The notes beneath the pieces are model-generated. The model did not search any database and was not told the DNA's origin. It saw only the letters and a program-made list of their open reading frames with translations. Below are positions 14,929-24,944 of a stretch of DNA of 64,000 bases, one piece after another. Position 1 is the first letter of the stretch. The number at the start of each line of letters is the position of its first letter. This DNA comes from Rhizomicrobium sp. (lineage in GTDB: Bacteria; Pseudomonadota; Alphaproteobacteria; Micropepsales; Micropepsaceae): the NCBI GenBank assembly GCA_037200045.1, contig JBBCHM010000002.1, positions 1,441,779 to 1,505,778 on the forward strand, read 5' to 3'. The position numbers were made by a program, and so were the translations under genes.

Positions 14929-15750
14929 TCATTCCTCCCCCGCCAGCCAGCGGACCTCCGCCCGCGCCCCGTCCGACAGCAGCGGTGCGACCGCCGCAAG
15001 CTGGGCGCGCATCTCCTGCGCCAAACCGAAGGGCGGATTGACGACGATCAGCCCGGCCGCCGCGAGGCGCTCCTTCTCGCCCGGCGCCTTCGCGCCCAGA
15101 TCGATATCGATCCGCAGCGCCTTCTTGGCCCCCGCCTGGAGCACCTCGCCGGCGAAGGCATTCGCCTCGGCCGGCGACTTGATCGGAAACCACAACAGAT
15201 AGATGCCGGTCGCGAAGCGCTTCAGGCCGGCACGCAGCGCCCCGGCCTCGGCGGCGAACTCGGCCGCGTCCTCGAACGGCGGATCGATCAGCACCAGCCC
15301 GCGCCGCTCGCGCGGCGGCAGCAGCGCCGCCAGCCGCCGGTAGCCGTCGGCCTCCTCCACCCGCGCCTGACCGATGCCGGCGAGCGCCGCCTTCAGCCGC
15401 ACCGCTTCCTCGGGATGCTTCTCGATCGCGACGAGCCGGTCCTGCGGCCGCAGCAGCGCGCAGGCGATCAGCGGCGAACCCGGATAGAGATCGCGCCCGC
15501 GCGCCAGACCGAGATACGCCGCGAGCGCGCCCTCGCCCTCCAGGCCGGCGAGCCGGCCGATGCCGTTCGCCGCCTCGCCGGTGCGCACCGCCTCCTCGCC
15601 CGCAAGGTCGTAGGCGCCGCGCCCGGCATGGGTGTCGATCACCGCGAAGGGCGCATCCTTGCGGCGCAGGTGCAGCAGGATCCCGACCAGCGCGAGATGC
15701 TTGACGACATCGGCGAAATTTCCGGCATGGAAGGCGTGGCGATAGTTCAT
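14929..15750 (-). CDS. rlmJ: 23S rRNA (adenine2030-N6)-methyltransferase
   Basis: 273 residues, the normal RlmJ length. Opens MNYRHAFHAGNFADVVKHLALVGILLHLRRKD, a hallmark of the family. The SAM-binding region includes VIDTHAGRGAYDL and the methyltransferase motif IV is DPPF. It modifies A2030 of 23S rRNA using S-adenosylmethionine. Monocistronic by appearance, 74 bp from the tRNA-Ser 5' end, head-to-head with the crystallin-like gene. Confidence 0.93.
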   Translation of the reverse strand: MNYRHAFHAGNFADVVKHLALVGILLHLRRKDAPFAVIDTHAGRGAYDLAGEEAVRTGEAANGIGRLAGLEGEGALAAYLGLARGRDLYPGSPLIACALLRPQDRLVAIEKHPEEAVRLKAALAGIGQARVEEADGYRRLAALLPPRERRGLVLIDPPFEDAAEFAAEAGALRAGLKRFATGIYLLWFPIKSPAEANAFAGEVLQAGAKKALRIDIDLGAKAPGEKERLAAAGLIVVNPPFGLAQEMRAQLAAVAPLLSDGARAEVRWLAGEE

Positions 15751-15818
15751 CCGGCGGCCGGCTGGCGTTGACGCACTCTTCCTATATCATCGCCGCGATT
15801 TTCAAATGGGGGACATAA

Positions 15819-16139
15819 ATGCGCATATCGACTTTGACCATCGCCATCGCCGCCGTTGCGGGACTGGCCGCGGCGCCGGCTGCCGCCCGCTCCACGATCA
15901 CGCTCTACAGCGCGCCCAATTATCAGGGCCATGCGATCACGCTCGACCACGCGGTGCGCGATCTCGACAACCACGACTGGGACTTCGGCGACCGCGCCCA
16001 GAGCGCCCGAGTGCGTGGCCGCTGGCAGGTTTGCGCCGCGAAGAACTTCCAGGGCGATTGCATCATCCTGAACCACGACGCGCCGCGGCTGAAGGACTAC
16101 GACATGAACCGCCGCGCGGATTCGCTGCGGCCGCTGTAA
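15819..16139 (+). CDS. Secreted beta/gamma-crystallin-fold protein
   Basis: 106 residues. A Sec signal peptide covers about 1-23 (cut after AAPAAA). The mature part has two crystallin-like Greek-key stretches: ITLYSAPNYQGHAITLDHAVRDL and VCAAKNFQGDCIILNHDAPRL, with the Tyr/Phe-x-G turn typical of the fold. Two cysteines lie close together in the second half. Such domains often bind calcium; that is not shown here. Start preceded by GGGGGA. Confidence 0.75.
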   Translation: MRISTLTIAIAAVAGLAAAPAAARSTITLYSAPNYQGHAITLDHAVRDLDNHDWDFGDRAQSARVRGRWQVCAAKNFQGDCIILNHDAPRLKDYDMNRRADSLRPL

Positions 16140-16300
16140 CCTATTCGCGGAAGCTGCATCGGCACGCGGACATCGACCTTGGTCGGGCCGTCATGCTCGT
16201 CGATCACAACGCGCGGGTCCCGTGGCGGCGGTCGTGGGCGCGCGCAAGCGCCTGCAAGAGGCGTTCGGCCTCGCCGGCGGTGGTCTTCGCGTGTCTGGAG

Positions 16301-17674
16301 CTATTTCGAAATTTCCTCCAGCGACAAATCCTTCACCTTCGGGCCGAAGATGCCGATCGCCAGCACCACCACCGCCATGCTCGCGGCGATCAGCGCGAAG
16401 ACGCCGCCGACACCGAAATCCTTCAGCACGAACGCGATCACGAAGGCGCTGAACACGGTCGACAGCCGGCTCCACGAATAGACGAAGCCCACCGCCAACG
16501 CGCGGATGCGCGTCGGGTAGAGCTCCGCCTGATAGGCGTGGAACGAGAACGACATGATGTTGTTGGCCAGCGTCACCAGCGCTCCGAACAGCACCAGCAG
16601 CGCCGCCTCGCGCACGCCGGCGAACAGAAGTCCGAACACCGCGACGCAGACCGCCGCGCCGACGATGGCCCATTTGCGCTCGATCTTGTCGGTGAACAGC
16701 GCCGCCAGCAGCGGCCCGAACGGCGCCGCTATGGCGATGAAGAAGGTGTAGCCCAGACTCTTGGTCACCTCGATGCCCTGGCCGATCAGAAAGCTCGGCA
16801 CCCAATTGTTGAAGCCGTAGAACCCCACCGTCTGGAACAGGTTGAACACGATCAGCATCAGCGTGCGCGAAAGATAGGGCTTGGCGAAGATCTCGCCGAA
16901 ACGGCCGCGCGGCACCTCCATCTCGGCCGGCGCGGGCTCGGCCAACGGGCCGCTTTCGGCGATCGCCTGCGCCTCGAAGCGCGCCACGACGGCATCGGCG
17001 TCGGCGAGGCGTCCGCGCCCGGCCAGCCAGCGCGGGCTCTCCGGCACCGACAGGCGGATGAACCACACGGCCAGCGCGCCGGCCGATCCCAACAGCACCA
17101 CCCAGCGCCAGCCGTCGAGCCCGAATGGCGTGCGCGGCACCAAGAGCCAGGCCAGCAAGGCCACGACCGGGATCGCGCTGAACTGCACCACCTGGTTGAA
17201 GGCGAAGGCGCGGCCGCGCACCGCCTTGGGCACCAGCTCGGCGATATAGGCGTCGATGGTGACGAGCTCGACGCCGATGCCGATGCCGGCGATGAAGCGC
17301 CACAGCAGAAGCCCGAAGGCGTCGGTCTGGAACGCCATCGCGGTCGCCGCCACGGTGTACCACAGCAGCGAGAAGGTGAAGATCGTGCGCCGCCCGAAGC
17401 GGTCGGCGACGAAACCGAACAGCGCGGTGCCGATGAACAGACCCATGAAGAACGCCGCCACGAAGGCGGCAAGCCCCGTCGTGCCGAACAGGCCCGGCGT
17501 GGTCGGCGTCAGGATGCCGGCCTTCACCAGCCCCGGCCCGACATAGGCCGACAGGAACATGTCGTAGAATTCGAAGAACCCGCCCAGCGACAACAGCACG
17601 ACGCGCGTCCACATCGCGCGGCCCGGCGGCAGCCTTTCGAGACGCGCGGCAATGGCGGCGGCGGATTGATCCAT
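16301..17674 (-). CDS. MFS transporter, sugar/metabolite porter type
   Basis: 457 residues, 12 predicted membrane helices. Family marks: ADRFGRRT loop 2-3 motif, PESPRWL after helix 6 and [10 protein letters not shown], all typical of the sugar-porter/metabolite:H+ symporter branch. The start is the ATG at 17674, since a longer reading overlaps coaA's promoter. Substrate unknown. Divergent from coaA across 94 bp. The 161 bp to its left contain no gene that I can support. Confidence 0.88.
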   Translation of the reverse strand: MDQSAAAIAARLERLPPGRAMWTRVVLLSLGGFFEFYDMFLSAYVGPGLVKAGILTPTTPGLFGTTGLAAFVAAFFMGLFIGTALFGFVADRFGRRTIFTFSLLWYTVAATAMAFQTDAFGLLLWRFIAGIGIGVELVTIDAYIAELVPKAVRGRAFAFNQVVQFSAIPVVALLAWLLVPRTPFGLDGWRWVVLLGSAGALAVWFIRLSVPESPRWLAGRGRLADADAVVARFEAQAIAESGPLAEPAPAEMEVPRGRFGEIFAKPYLSRTLMLIVFNLFQTVGFYGFNNWVPSFLIGQGIEVTKSLGYTFFIAIAAPFGPLLAALFTDKIERKWAIVGAAVCVAVFGLLFAGVREAALLVLFGALVTLANNIMSFSFHAYQAELYPTRIRALAVGFVYSWSRLSTVFSAFVIAFVLKDFGVGGVFALIAASMAVVVLAIGIFGPKVKDLSLEEISK

Positions 17675-17768
17675 GCGCGGTCCCCCGAGTCGGGCGGCAG
17701 TTTCGCCCGAAGCCGCGCGGCGGTGCAAAGCCCGCGCGCGCCTCGCCCGCCCATGGCATAATCGCGCG

Positions 17769-18506
17769 ATGACGGACGCGTTTTCCGTGAGCGAGGAGCT
17801 GCGCCGCCTGGCGGCGGGCGCGAACGGGGCGCCCTATGTCGTCGGCGTGGCCGGCAGCGTCGCGGTCGGCAAGAGCACCTTCGCCGCCGGCCTCGCGCGC
17901 GCCGCCCTCGCCTGGCCGCAGCAGCCGCTTGTCGCGGCCATCGCCACCGACGGCTTTCTTTTCCCCAATGCGGTGCTGGCCGAGCGCGGCCTCGCGCTGC
18001 GCAAGGGCTTTCCCGAATCCTACGACGTGGCGGCGATGCGCGCCGCCATCGCCGCCATCAAGGCCGGCGCGCGGGTGCCCCTGCCCCGCTATTCCCATGT
18101 CACCTATGACGTCGATCCGGCGGACCCGCTCGTGGTCGAACGGCCCTCGCTTCTCATCCTCGACGGCCTGCATCTGGCGCAGGTCGAACAGCCGGGCGCG
18201 CCGCGCCTGATCGACCATCTGATCTATCTCGACGCGGAGGAGGACGTGATCGCGGGCTGGTTCACGGCACGCCTGCTGCCGCTGATGCGCGCCGGACGCG
18301 CGGATCCCAACTCCTTCTATTACCGCTTCCGCGACTGGGACGAGGCCCAGCGCACCGACTTCGCCGGCCGCGTCTGGAAAGGCATCAACCTTCCGAACCT
18401 GCGCGACCACATCGTCAAGGACCGCGACGCCGCCGACGTGATCGTGACCAAGCGCGCGGATCATTCCGTCGCGTCGGTCGCGCGCCGGCCCAGCCCGTCT
18501 ATCTGA
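17769..18506 (+). CDS. coaA: Pantothenate kinase, type I
   Basis: 245 residues. First step of CoA synthesis, phosphorylating pantothenate with ATP. P-loop GSVAVGKST (30-38), then [27 protein letters not shown] and the C-terminal WKxINLPNL block, all CoaA signatures. It is about 70 residues shorter than the E. coli enzyme, lacking the usual N-terminal extension, so it resembles the core P-loop kinase. Its last 8 bp overlap the tail of the convergent gene. Confidence 0.9.
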   Translation: MTDAFSVSEELRRLAAGANGAPYVVGVAGSVAVGKSTFAAGLARAALAWPQQPLVAAIATDGFLFPNAVLAERGLALRKGFPESYDVAAMRAAIAAIKAGARVPLPRYSHVTYDVDPADPLVVERPSLLILDGLHLAQVEQPGAPRLIDHLIYLDAEEDVIAGWFTARLLPLMRAGRADPNSFYYRFRDWDEAQRTDFAGRVWKGINLPNLRDHIVKDRDAADVIVTKRADHSVASVARRPSPSI

Positions 18507-19326
18507 GCGGCCGCTCCGTATAGAGCACGTCGCGGATGTCGTCCGGCATTGCGCTCGCCGCCAGCGCCGGACGGCCGATCGCCTGACCGGCCACGAAGCG
18601 CACGCCCGCAGCATGCACCGTCTCCAATTCGGCGGCGCTGTCGACCTGGTCCATGCAGGAGAGCGCCGTCTGGAGCGTCGCCTGCCGCGCCAGCCAACGC
18701 GCCTCGCTCTGCATGCCGTGGAACGGCAGCTTCGCCGGCATCGACATCACCAGGCCCGAGGCATGCAGCGGCTCGTGCCCGCCCAGAAGGATGCGGCTGC
18801 CCGGCAGATGCGCCCAGACCCGCGGCGCCACCAGGCGGAGCGAGGCGACCAGTTCGCCGATCCGCTTGGCCGTCGCGTGTTCGGGTATGTCCTCGATCTT
18901 GATGACGAGATAGGGCTGCTCGCGCGCATGGGCGGCGCGCAGCGCCTCGCGATAGGCGATGCGGCCGCGCGGGTCGGACAGCGTCGCGAAGCCGACCGAG
19001 GCGCCGACCGCGGCCACGATGCCGTGCCGCGCCAGCGTGGCCGCGAAGTCCAGCGCATGGTCCAGGATCGCGCAATCGATCTGCGTCCACTGCGCGGCCG
19101 AGAAATCCGGGAACGCGCGATGGCCGTGGATCGCATCGGCGGCGTCATAGGTCGGGGAGCAGAACAGCGCCGCCACGCCATGGCGCTGCAGATCGAACAC
19201 CGGAAAGAAGCGCAGCAGGAAGCCGTGGTGCGGCAGCGCCCCGGTCTGCGCCAAGGTTCCGCGCATATCGGGCGCGAAGGCCATGGGCGCGGGCGCGCTG
19301 TCTTGATGATAGCCGAGAAACGCCAC
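18499..19326 (-). CDS. Degenerate EAL-domain-like protein
   Basis: 275 residues. The overall order resembles a c-di-GMP phosphodiesterase barrel: FFPVFDLQRHGVAAL near the start and an end like AAELETVHAAGVRFVAGQAIGRP. But the catalytic EAL motif and the metal-binding acidic residues are missing, so it would be non-catalytic, perhaps a sensor or binding protein. GTG start. Converges on coaA with an 8-bp overlap. The call rests on the C-terminal pattern; another barrel-type family is possible. Confidence 0.45.
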   Translation of the reverse strand: MAFLGYHQDSAPAPMAFAPDMRGTLAQTGALPHHGFLLRFFPVFDLQRHGVAALFCSPTYDAADAIHGHRAFPDFSAAQWTQIDCAILDHALDFAATLARHGIVAAVGASVGFATLSDPRGRIAYREALRAAHAREQPYLVIKIEDIPEHATAKRIGELVASLRLVAPRVWAHLPGSRILLGGHEPLHASGLVMSMPAKLPFHGMQSEARWLARQATLQTALSCMDQVDSAAELETVHAAGVRFVAGQAIGRPALAASAMPDDIRDVLYTERPLR

Positions 19327-19528
19327 GATCCCGCCCCGTCCTTGGTTGCCATAGGACTACGCACGGCCGGGCAATTCGCCTAAAGGGCGAAAGGACTAAT
19401 TGGCGGACTGGTTAGCGAACGGTTACCGGGCGGGAACCGGCGTAGCCCGTCGCGCCTCGAACGAAGCGCGGGCGGGCGGGCGAAATTCTGGGTTGCGGGG
19501 CGGCAAAGTTTTCGTCCGCCAAATCGAA

Positions 19529-19614
19529 TGGTGCCCCTGGCCGGACTTGAACCAGCACGCCCGTGAAGGCAACAGATTTTGAGTCTGCCGCGTCTACCGT
19601 TCCGCCACAGGGGC
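19529..19614 (-). tRNA. tRNA-Leu(CAA)
   Basis: 86 nt with encoded CCA. Acceptor GCCCCTG/CAGGGGC, discriminator A, anticodon stem GCAGA/TCTGT with loop CTCAAAA (anticodon CAA), long variable arm, T-loop GTTCAAGTC. Reads UUG codons. Confidence 0.96.
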
Positions 19615-19770
19615 ACTCAAAACTTCCGGAAGGCGCGGGAATATAGTCGACCCTGCCTGCGCGTCAACGCTCGCGCCGCCCGCCCCGGAACGGCGTTCCG
19701 GCATGAGCTTGTGCGGCGGCGGCAACGACGCTAAGGCGTGAGCCACGCCGCAGTCTTTCGAAGGTGTCCG

Positions 19771-20745
19771 ATGAACGCTCCCGCCCCCGAACTCCGCGAC
19801 GGCGCCCCGCGCCACGACTGGACCCGCGCGGAGATCGCACGCCTCTTCGCCCTGCCCTTCGCCGACCTCCTCTTCCGCGCCCAGACCGTGCATCGCCAGA
19901 ACTTCGACGCCAACGAAGTGCAGGTCTCCACCCTGCTGTCGATCAAGACCGGCGGCTGCCCGGAGGATTGCGGCTATTGCTCGCAAAGCGCCAGCCACGA
20001 GACCGGCCTCAAAGCCTCCAAGCTGATGGCGGTCGACGCCGTGCTGGCCGATGCGCGCGCCGCCAAGGCGGCCGGCGCGACGCGTTTCTGCATGGGCGCC
20101 GCCTGGCGCTCGCCCAAGGACAAGGACCTCGACGCGGTGTGCGCCATGGTCGAGGGCGTCAAGGCGCTCGGCATGGAGACCTGCGTCACGCTCGGCATGC
20201 TGACGCCGCCGCAGGCGAGCCGGCTGAAGAGCGCCGGGCTCGACTACTACAACCACAACATCGACACCTCGCCGGAATATTACGGCGAGATCATCACCAC
20301 CCGGACCTTCCAGGACCGGCTCGACACGCTCGCCCATGTGCGCGAGGCCGGCATCCATGTCTGCTGCGGCGGCATCGTCGGCATGGGCGAGGACGCCGAC
20401 GACCGCGTCGGCATGATCCACGCCCTCGCCACCCTGCCGGTCCATCCCGAGAGCGTGCCGATCAACGGGCTGGTCAAGATCGCCGGCACCAAGCTGGGCG
20501 ACAGCGCCGCGCTCGATCCGCTCGACTTCGTGCGCACCATCGCGGTGGCGCGCCTGACCATGCCGCGCTCGATGGTCCGCCTGTCGGCCGGCCGCGGCGA
20601 GATGAGCGACGAGGCGCAGGCGCTGTGCTTCCTGGCCGGCGCCAATTCGATCTTCTACGGCGAAAAGCTGCTCACCACGCCCAATCCGGAAGAGAGCCAC
20701 GACCACAAGCTGTTCGCCAGGCTCGGCATCGTCGCGATGGCGTGA
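19771..20745 (+). CDS. bioB: Biotin synthase
   Basis: 324 residues. Radical-SAM enzyme inserting sulfur into dethiobiotin. The [4Fe-4S] motif is C63-x3-C67-x2-C70 ([10 protein letters not shown]), with [19 protein letters not shown] and the [12 protein letters not shown] block carrying the second-cluster arginine. Start at the ATG after AAGGTG; an upstream GTG would add 11 residues. No other bio genes are nearby, so biotin genes are dispersed here. The biotin-dependent carboxylase at 29.9 kb is a user of the product. Confidence 0.96.
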   Translation: MNAPAPELRDGAPRHDWTRAEIARLFALPFADLLFRAQTVHRQNFDANEVQVSTLLSIKTGGCPEDCGYCSQSASHETGLKASKLMAVDAVLADARAAKAAGATRFCMGAAWRSPKDKDLDAVCAMVEGVKALGMETCVTLGMLTPPQASRLKSAGLDYYNHNIDTSPEYYGEIITTRTFQDRLDTLAHVREAGIHVCCGGIVGMGEDADDRVGMIHALATLPVHPESVPINGLVKIAGTKLGDSAALDPLDFVRTIAVARLTMPRSMVRLSAGRGEMSDEAQALCFLAGANSIFYGEKLLTTPNPEESHDHKLFARLGIVAMA

Positions 20746-20856
20746 CGGGCCGCGATTTGGCGCTTGATTTCGGCCGTTTTCGGGCCCAAGGAAAGATCGT
20801 TCCGCCGCGATTTGCAGCCGGAACGCTCCGACAACCCGATTGCCAGGTCCAGCGCG

Positions 20857-21378
20857 ATGCACCCGTCCAACACGGCTGAGCAGCACGGGGCGAGCGCGTC
20901 CGCCACGGCCCGCAGCCTGGCCGTCGCCGCGGCCATCGAGAAGCTCATCGTCTGGGTCGGCTCGCCCGCGTCGCTGGCGCTGCACACGGTCGCCTTCATC
21001 GCCGCCTTCACGCTGTCGATCGCGCGGCTGGTGGACTGGAATCTGATGCTGCTGGTCCTGACCACGGTGGTCTCGCTGGAGGCGATCTATCTGGCGATCT
21101 TCATCCAGTTCAGCGTCAACCGTCAGGCCGCCAGCCTGAAGGGCGTCGAGGAGGATGTCGAGAGCATCCAGGTCGATGTCGAGGAGCTCGGCGAGCATGT
21201 CGAGGGCCTGAAGGAGGACGTCGAGGAGATCCAGGAAGACGTGGCCGAGATCAGCGAGGACACCGAGGAGGACACCGCCGAGGAGGTCCGCAAGCAGAAA
21301 CAGGCCGAGATGCTCGAAGGCCTCACCAACGACGTGAAGCACCTGCTGGCGCAGCTGGAATCGCTGAAGACGCGGTGA
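20857..21378 (+). CDS. Membrane protein with acidic coiled coil (DUF1003-like)
   Basis: 173 residues from the chosen ATG. Two membrane helices at about residues 45-65 and 70-95, with LVLTTVVSLEAIYLAIFIQFSVNRQ, which recalls the membrane part of DUF1003 and related iron-permease-like proteins. After this a ~60-residue Glu/Asp-rich heptad stretch (EEDVESIQVDVEELGEHVEG) should form a coiled coil in the cytoplasm. A weak ribosome site leaves the start uncertain. Function unknown. Confidence 0.65.
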   Translation: MHPSNTAEQHGASASATARSLAVAAAIEKLIVWVGSPASLALHTVAFIAAFTLSIARLVDWNLMLLVLTTVVSLEAIYLAIFIQFSVNRQAASLKGVEEDVESIQVDVEELGEHVEGLKEDVEEIQEDVAEISEDTEEDTAEEVRKQKQAEMLEGLTNDVKHLLAQLESLKTR

Positions 21379-21408
21379 CGTTCGGGCGCCAGAGGTTACA
21401 CACACCGT

Positions 21409-21493
21409 TGTCATCCGCCGCGAATGCGGCGGACCCAGTTGCAACCTGCCGAGCAGACGTCACCTGGGTCCGCCGCATTCGCGGCGGATGACA
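21409..21493. repeat. REP/BIME-like paired palindrome B
   Basis: A perfect 30-bp inverted repeat: 21409-21438 (core CCGCCGCGAATGCGGCGG) and 21464-21493, separated by a 25-nt spacer. Each arm is itself nearly palindromic. Same family as the elements at 3.9 and 26.6 kb. Confidence 0.85.
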
Positions 21494-21583
21494 GGTTTTC
21501 TTATTATTGCATACGACAGTCCGCCAACCGACAGTATGGACGCCGCCCCGAATCTCGACGATCCTGCGGGCCTGGAGTTCCCC

Positions 21584-21781
21584 ATGCGCTGGCTGATCTA
21601 TCTCGGCATCCTCCTCGTCGGCACGCTGCTCTTCAGCCAGGCCATCGCCATGATGGACCTCGATCCCCTGCCCGGCGACATCCTCTACGACCGGGGAAAC
21701 CTGCATATCCACATCCCCCTGCTCTATTCCCTGGGGACCAGCGTCGTTCTGGCCCTTCTCTTTTGGTTTTTTCGGCGGTAA
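21584..21781 (+). CDS. DUF2905 small membrane protein
   Basis: 65 residues with two membrane helices around the conserved LPGDILYDRGNLHIHIPL loop, which defines the DUF2905 family. The ATG at 21584 has GGAG 6 nt before it and gives family length; an in-frame ATG at 21536 would add 16 residues. Only 36 bp before purH, so probably in the same transcript. Function unknown. Confidence 0.75.
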   Translation: MRWLIYLGILLVGTLLFSQAIAMMDLDPLPGDILYDRGNLHIHIPLLYSLGTSVVLALLFWFFRR

Positions 21782-21817
21782 GCCCACCCGTAACCCCTGC
21801 CCGGCCCCGAGTCGCCC

Positions 21818-23416
21818 ATGACGCTCCGCCCCATCCGCCGCGCGATCCTTTCGGTATTCGACAAGGCCGGCCTGGTCGAATTCGCCGGCGGGCTGGACCG
21901 TCATGGCGTGGCGCTCATCTCCACCGGCGGCTCGGCCAAGGCGCTGCGCGAGGCCGGCCTCGCCGTCGCCGACATTTCCGAGGTCACCGGCTTTCCCGAG
22001 ATGATGGACGGAAGGGTGAAGACGCTGCACCCCAAGGTCCATGGCGGCCTGCTGTCGCTGCGCGACAAGCCGGACCACGCCGCCGCGATGGCCGAGCACG
22101 GGATCGCGGGCATCGACCTGCTGGTCTCCAATCTCTATCCGTTCGAGGCGACCGTCGCGAAGGGCGCGTCCTTCGAGGACACCATCGAGCAGATCGACAT
22201 CGGCGGCCCGGCGATGACGCGCTCGGCGGCGAAGAACCACGACTGGGTGACCGTCGTCGTCGATCCCGAAGACTATGCCGCCGTGCTCGGCGAGATGGAC
22301 GCCAACAACGGCGCGGTGTCGGGCGGCCTGCGCCGCCACCTCGCCCAGATCGCGTTCGCGCGCACCGCCGCCTATGACGCCGCGGTCTCCAACTGGTTCG
22401 CGAACGAACTCGCCAAGGACGGCGACAAGGCGCCGCCGCGCCGCCGCAGCTTCGCCGGCACGCTGCGCCAGCCCTTGCGCTATGGCGAGAATCCGCACCA
22501 GGAGGCCGCGTTCTACGTCACCGGCGATCCGCGCCCCGGCGTGGCGTCCGCGACGCAGCTCCAGGGCAAGGAGCTCTCCTACAACAACATCAACGACACC
22601 GACGCGGCCTATGAGCTCGTCGCCGAGTTCGCGCCAAAGGCCTCGGCCGCCTGCGCCATCATCAAGCACGCCAATCCCTGCGGCGTCGCGCTCGCGCCGA
22701 CGCTCGCCGAGGCCTATAAGCGCGCGCTCGCCTGCGATCCGGTCAGCGCCTTCGGCGGCGTGCTCGCCTTCAACCGCCCGCTCGACGGCGAGACCGCGGA
22801 GGAGATCGCCAAGCTGTTCACCGAGGTGATCATCGCGCCCGACGCCGACGCCGACGCGCGCAAGATTCTCGGCACGCGGAAAAACCTGCGCCTGCTGATC
22901 GCCGGCGGCCTGCCCGATCCCGACAGCGCCGGCCTCACCTTCCGTTCCGTGTCGGGCGGCTTCCTGGTGCAGACGCGCGACAATGGCCGCGTCGGGCGCG
23001 CCGATCTGAAGGTCGTCACCCGGCGACAGCCGACCGAGCGCGAGATCGCCGACATGCTGCTCGCCTTCACCATCGGCAAGCATGTGAAGTCCAACGCCGT
23101 CGTCTATGTGAAGGACGGCGTCACCGCCGCGATCGGCGCCGGCCAGATGAGCCGCGTCGACTCCGCGCGCATCGCCGCGATCAAGGCGCGCGATGCGGCG
23201 AAACAGGCCGGCTGGCCCGAGCCGATGACGAAAGGCTCGTCGGCCGCGTCCGAGGCGTTCTTCCCGTTCCCGGACGGATTGCTCGCGGTGGCCGAGGCCG
23301 GCGCCACGGCGGTGATTCAGCCGGGCGGCTCGATCGGTGATCAAAAAGTAATCGACGCTGCCGACGAAGCGGGCCTCGCCATGGTTTTCACCGGCATGCG
23401 CCACTTCCGGCACTGA
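21818..23416 (+). CDS. purH: Bifunctional AICAR transformylase / IMP cyclohydrolase
   Basis: 532 residues, full length. Performs the last two steps of IMP synthesis. The N-terminal MGS-fold cyclohydrolase has [13 protein letters not shown] and [11 protein letters not shown]. The C-terminal transformylase has [27 protein letters not shown], the KHANPCG motif and the closing [17 protein letters not shown]. No purine operon partners are adjacent. Confidence 0.97.
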   Translation: MTLRPIRRAILSVFDKAGLVEFAGGLDRHGVALISTGGSAKALREAGLAVADISEVTGFPEMMDGRVKTLHPKVHGGLLSLRDKPDHAAAMAEHGIAGIDLLVSNLYPFEATVAKGASFEDTIEQIDIGGPAMTRSAAKNHDWVTVVVDPEDYAAVLGEMDANNGAVSGGLRRHLAQIAFARTAAYDAAVSNWFANELAKDGDKAPPRRRSFAGTLRQPLRYGENPHQEAAFYVTGDPRPGVASATQLQGKELSYNNINDTDAAYELVAEFAPKASAACAIIKHANPCGVALAPTLAEAYKRALACDPVSAFGGVLAFNRPLDGETAEEIAKLFTEVIIAPDADADARKILGTRKNLRLLIAGGLPDPDSAGLTFRSVSGGFLVQTRDNGRVGRADLKVVTRRQPTEREIADMLLAFTIGKHVKSNAVVYVKDGVTAAIGAGQMSRVDSARIAAIKARDAAKQAGWPEPMTKGSSAASEAFFPFPDGLLAVAEAGATAVIQPGGSIGDQKVIDAADEAGLAMVFTGMRHFRH

Positions 23417-23556
23417 GCGATTCGCGTTAACCGTAAAATATTCACAGCCCGGGAACGAAAGTTGCAACCGGCGCCCTGTCGGAGCGTTGCAGTTAACGTT
23501 AAACTCTTCCCGTTTCAAAAGTATCAGCCATTCGTTGGGTCTTACGGTCGGGGGAT

Positions 23557-24933
23557 ATGGCCGTGCCGATTTCAAGGGTTCGCCACGCGATCCGCTGCGC
23601 GGCTTTTGCGACTGTGCTGGCCACGGGCATCGCGCCCGCGTCGCGCGCCGCCGACTACGCCGACGGCAACTACGCCCTCAACCACATCAGCCTCGAAGCC
23701 GCGGTGAAGGTCTGGCGCCAGGCCGCCTGGCAGTTCGACGATTTCCTGGCGCAGGTCAAGCTCGGCGACGTCTATTCGAATTCTTCCGACGGCCGCTACT
23801 ACGATCCGGTCGAGGCCTATGTCTGGTACTATCTGGCGAGCAAGAACCGCATGGGCCGCGCCCGCATGTGGGACGACGAAGCGGTCGACGTGATCCACAC
23901 CCGCCGCGTCCACGCCTTCGCCAAGCAGCAGGAGCTTCTGCTCGAACTGTCCACCGACCAGCGCACCGACGCGCGCGAGCGCATCACCTACATCCTCTCC
24001 TGCCACGGCGCCGACGGCTTCCTCATGCTCGGCCGCATCGGCGAGACGCCGCGGCCCAGCTATGACGACGAGGACGACGATGACCGCGGCGACGACCGGC
24101 GCGGCGACGATCGGCGGGGCAGTGACCGGCGCGGCAATGACCGGCAGGGCGACGACCGGGGACGCGGCGGCGGCGGCTATCGCCCGTCCGGCCCGCCGCC
24201 CTCGGTGATGTCGCCCAACGATTCCGACGCGCTGGTCTATTTCCACATCGCCGACGCGATGGGCAATCCTCTGGGCCGCGGCTATCTCAACAGCCTCGAA
24301 GCCTATCTGCGCGGGACCTATTTTGGCGCGCGCATCGTGGACAAGCAGGCCAAGGCCTTCCACTACTGGTTCCCGCCCTTCGAGTTCTATCCGACCGGAA
24401 CCTCGGCCGGCGGCGTGCCGCTGACCGACGAATGCGTGCCGACGCTGGAGCGCCAGCGCGCCCTCGCCATGGCCGCCGCCATCCCGGCCGAGGCGGTGCG
24501 CCACGCCCTGTTCTTCCTCGGCTGGAAGGGCCCGCAGGCCGTCATCCAGTACCAGGCCTCGATCCCCGACGAATCGACCGGCCGGCTCACCGGCGGCCAG
24601 CTCGTGCGCGCGGTCCAGACCGCGGCGGTGAACGGCGACGCCGTTTCGCAGAACACGCTGGGCGTGATGTACGCCAAGGGCCTGGGCGTGGTGACGAACT
24701 ATGCGCGCGCCGAATACTGGTTCCTGAAGGCCGCGGACCAGCGCTTCCCGGCGGCGCTTTATCACCTGGGCGTGCTCTACAAGGTCGGCCCGCCCGGCAT
24801 CGACCAGGACCTGCACAAATCCAACGACTACATCACGAGTTCGGCCATCGCCGGCTTCCGGCCGACGATGAACCAGCTCGGCTCGCTCCTGAATGCCGCG
24901 GCGAACGAGCCGCCGCATCCCGGCCAGAATTGA
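23557..24933 (+). CDS. Secreted Sel1-repeat protein with Asp/Arg-rich linker
   Basis: 458 residues. Signal peptide about 1-31 (cut after SRA). Two tetratricopeptide-like regions flank a low-complexity linker at about 170-210 made of repeated DDRRG/NDRQG units. The C-terminal part (AVNGDAVSQNTLGVMYAKGLGVVTNYARAEYWFLKAAD) holds clear Sel1 repeats, usually protein-protein contact surfaces in the periplasm. Followed 11 bp later by a Cys/His-rich secreted protein, so the two are likely co-transcribed. Partner unknown. Confidence 0.75.
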   Translation: MAVPISRVRHAIRCAAFATVLATGIAPASRAADYADGNYALNHISLEAAVKVWRQAAWQFDDFLAQVKLGDVYSNSSDGRYYDPVEAYVWYYLASKNRMGRARMWDDEAVDVIHTRRVHAFAKQQELLLELSTDQRTDARERITYILSCHGADGFLMLGRIGETPRPSYDDEDDDDRGDDRRGDDRRGSDRRGNDRQGDDRGRGGGGYRPSGPPPSVMSPNDSDALVYFHIADAMGNPLGRGYLNSLEAYLRGTYFGARIVDKQAKAFHYWFPPFEFYPTGTSAGGVPLTDECVPTLERQRALAMAAAIPAEAVRHALFFLGWKGPQAVIQYQASIPDESTGRLTGGQLVRAVQTAAVNGDAVSQNTLGVMYAKGLGVVTNYARAEYWFLKAADQRFPAALYHLGVLYKVGPPGIDQDLHKSNDYITSSAIAGFRPTMNQLGSLLNAAANEPPHPGQN

Positions 24934-24944
24934 AAGGTGCTCCG

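Noticed and set aside
16140..16300. Possible gene in the gap left of the MFS porter (minus frame with DRRHGTRVVIDEHDGP)
   Set aside because: The frame looks protein-like for about 50 codons but has no start codon or ribosome site and no recognisable family.
19738..19770. Upstream GTG as bioB start
   Set aside because: The added 11 residues are not family-like and AAGGTG is placed for the ATG at 19771.
19615..19770. BioR operator upstream of bioB
   Set aside because: No TTATMKATAA-type palindrome is present.
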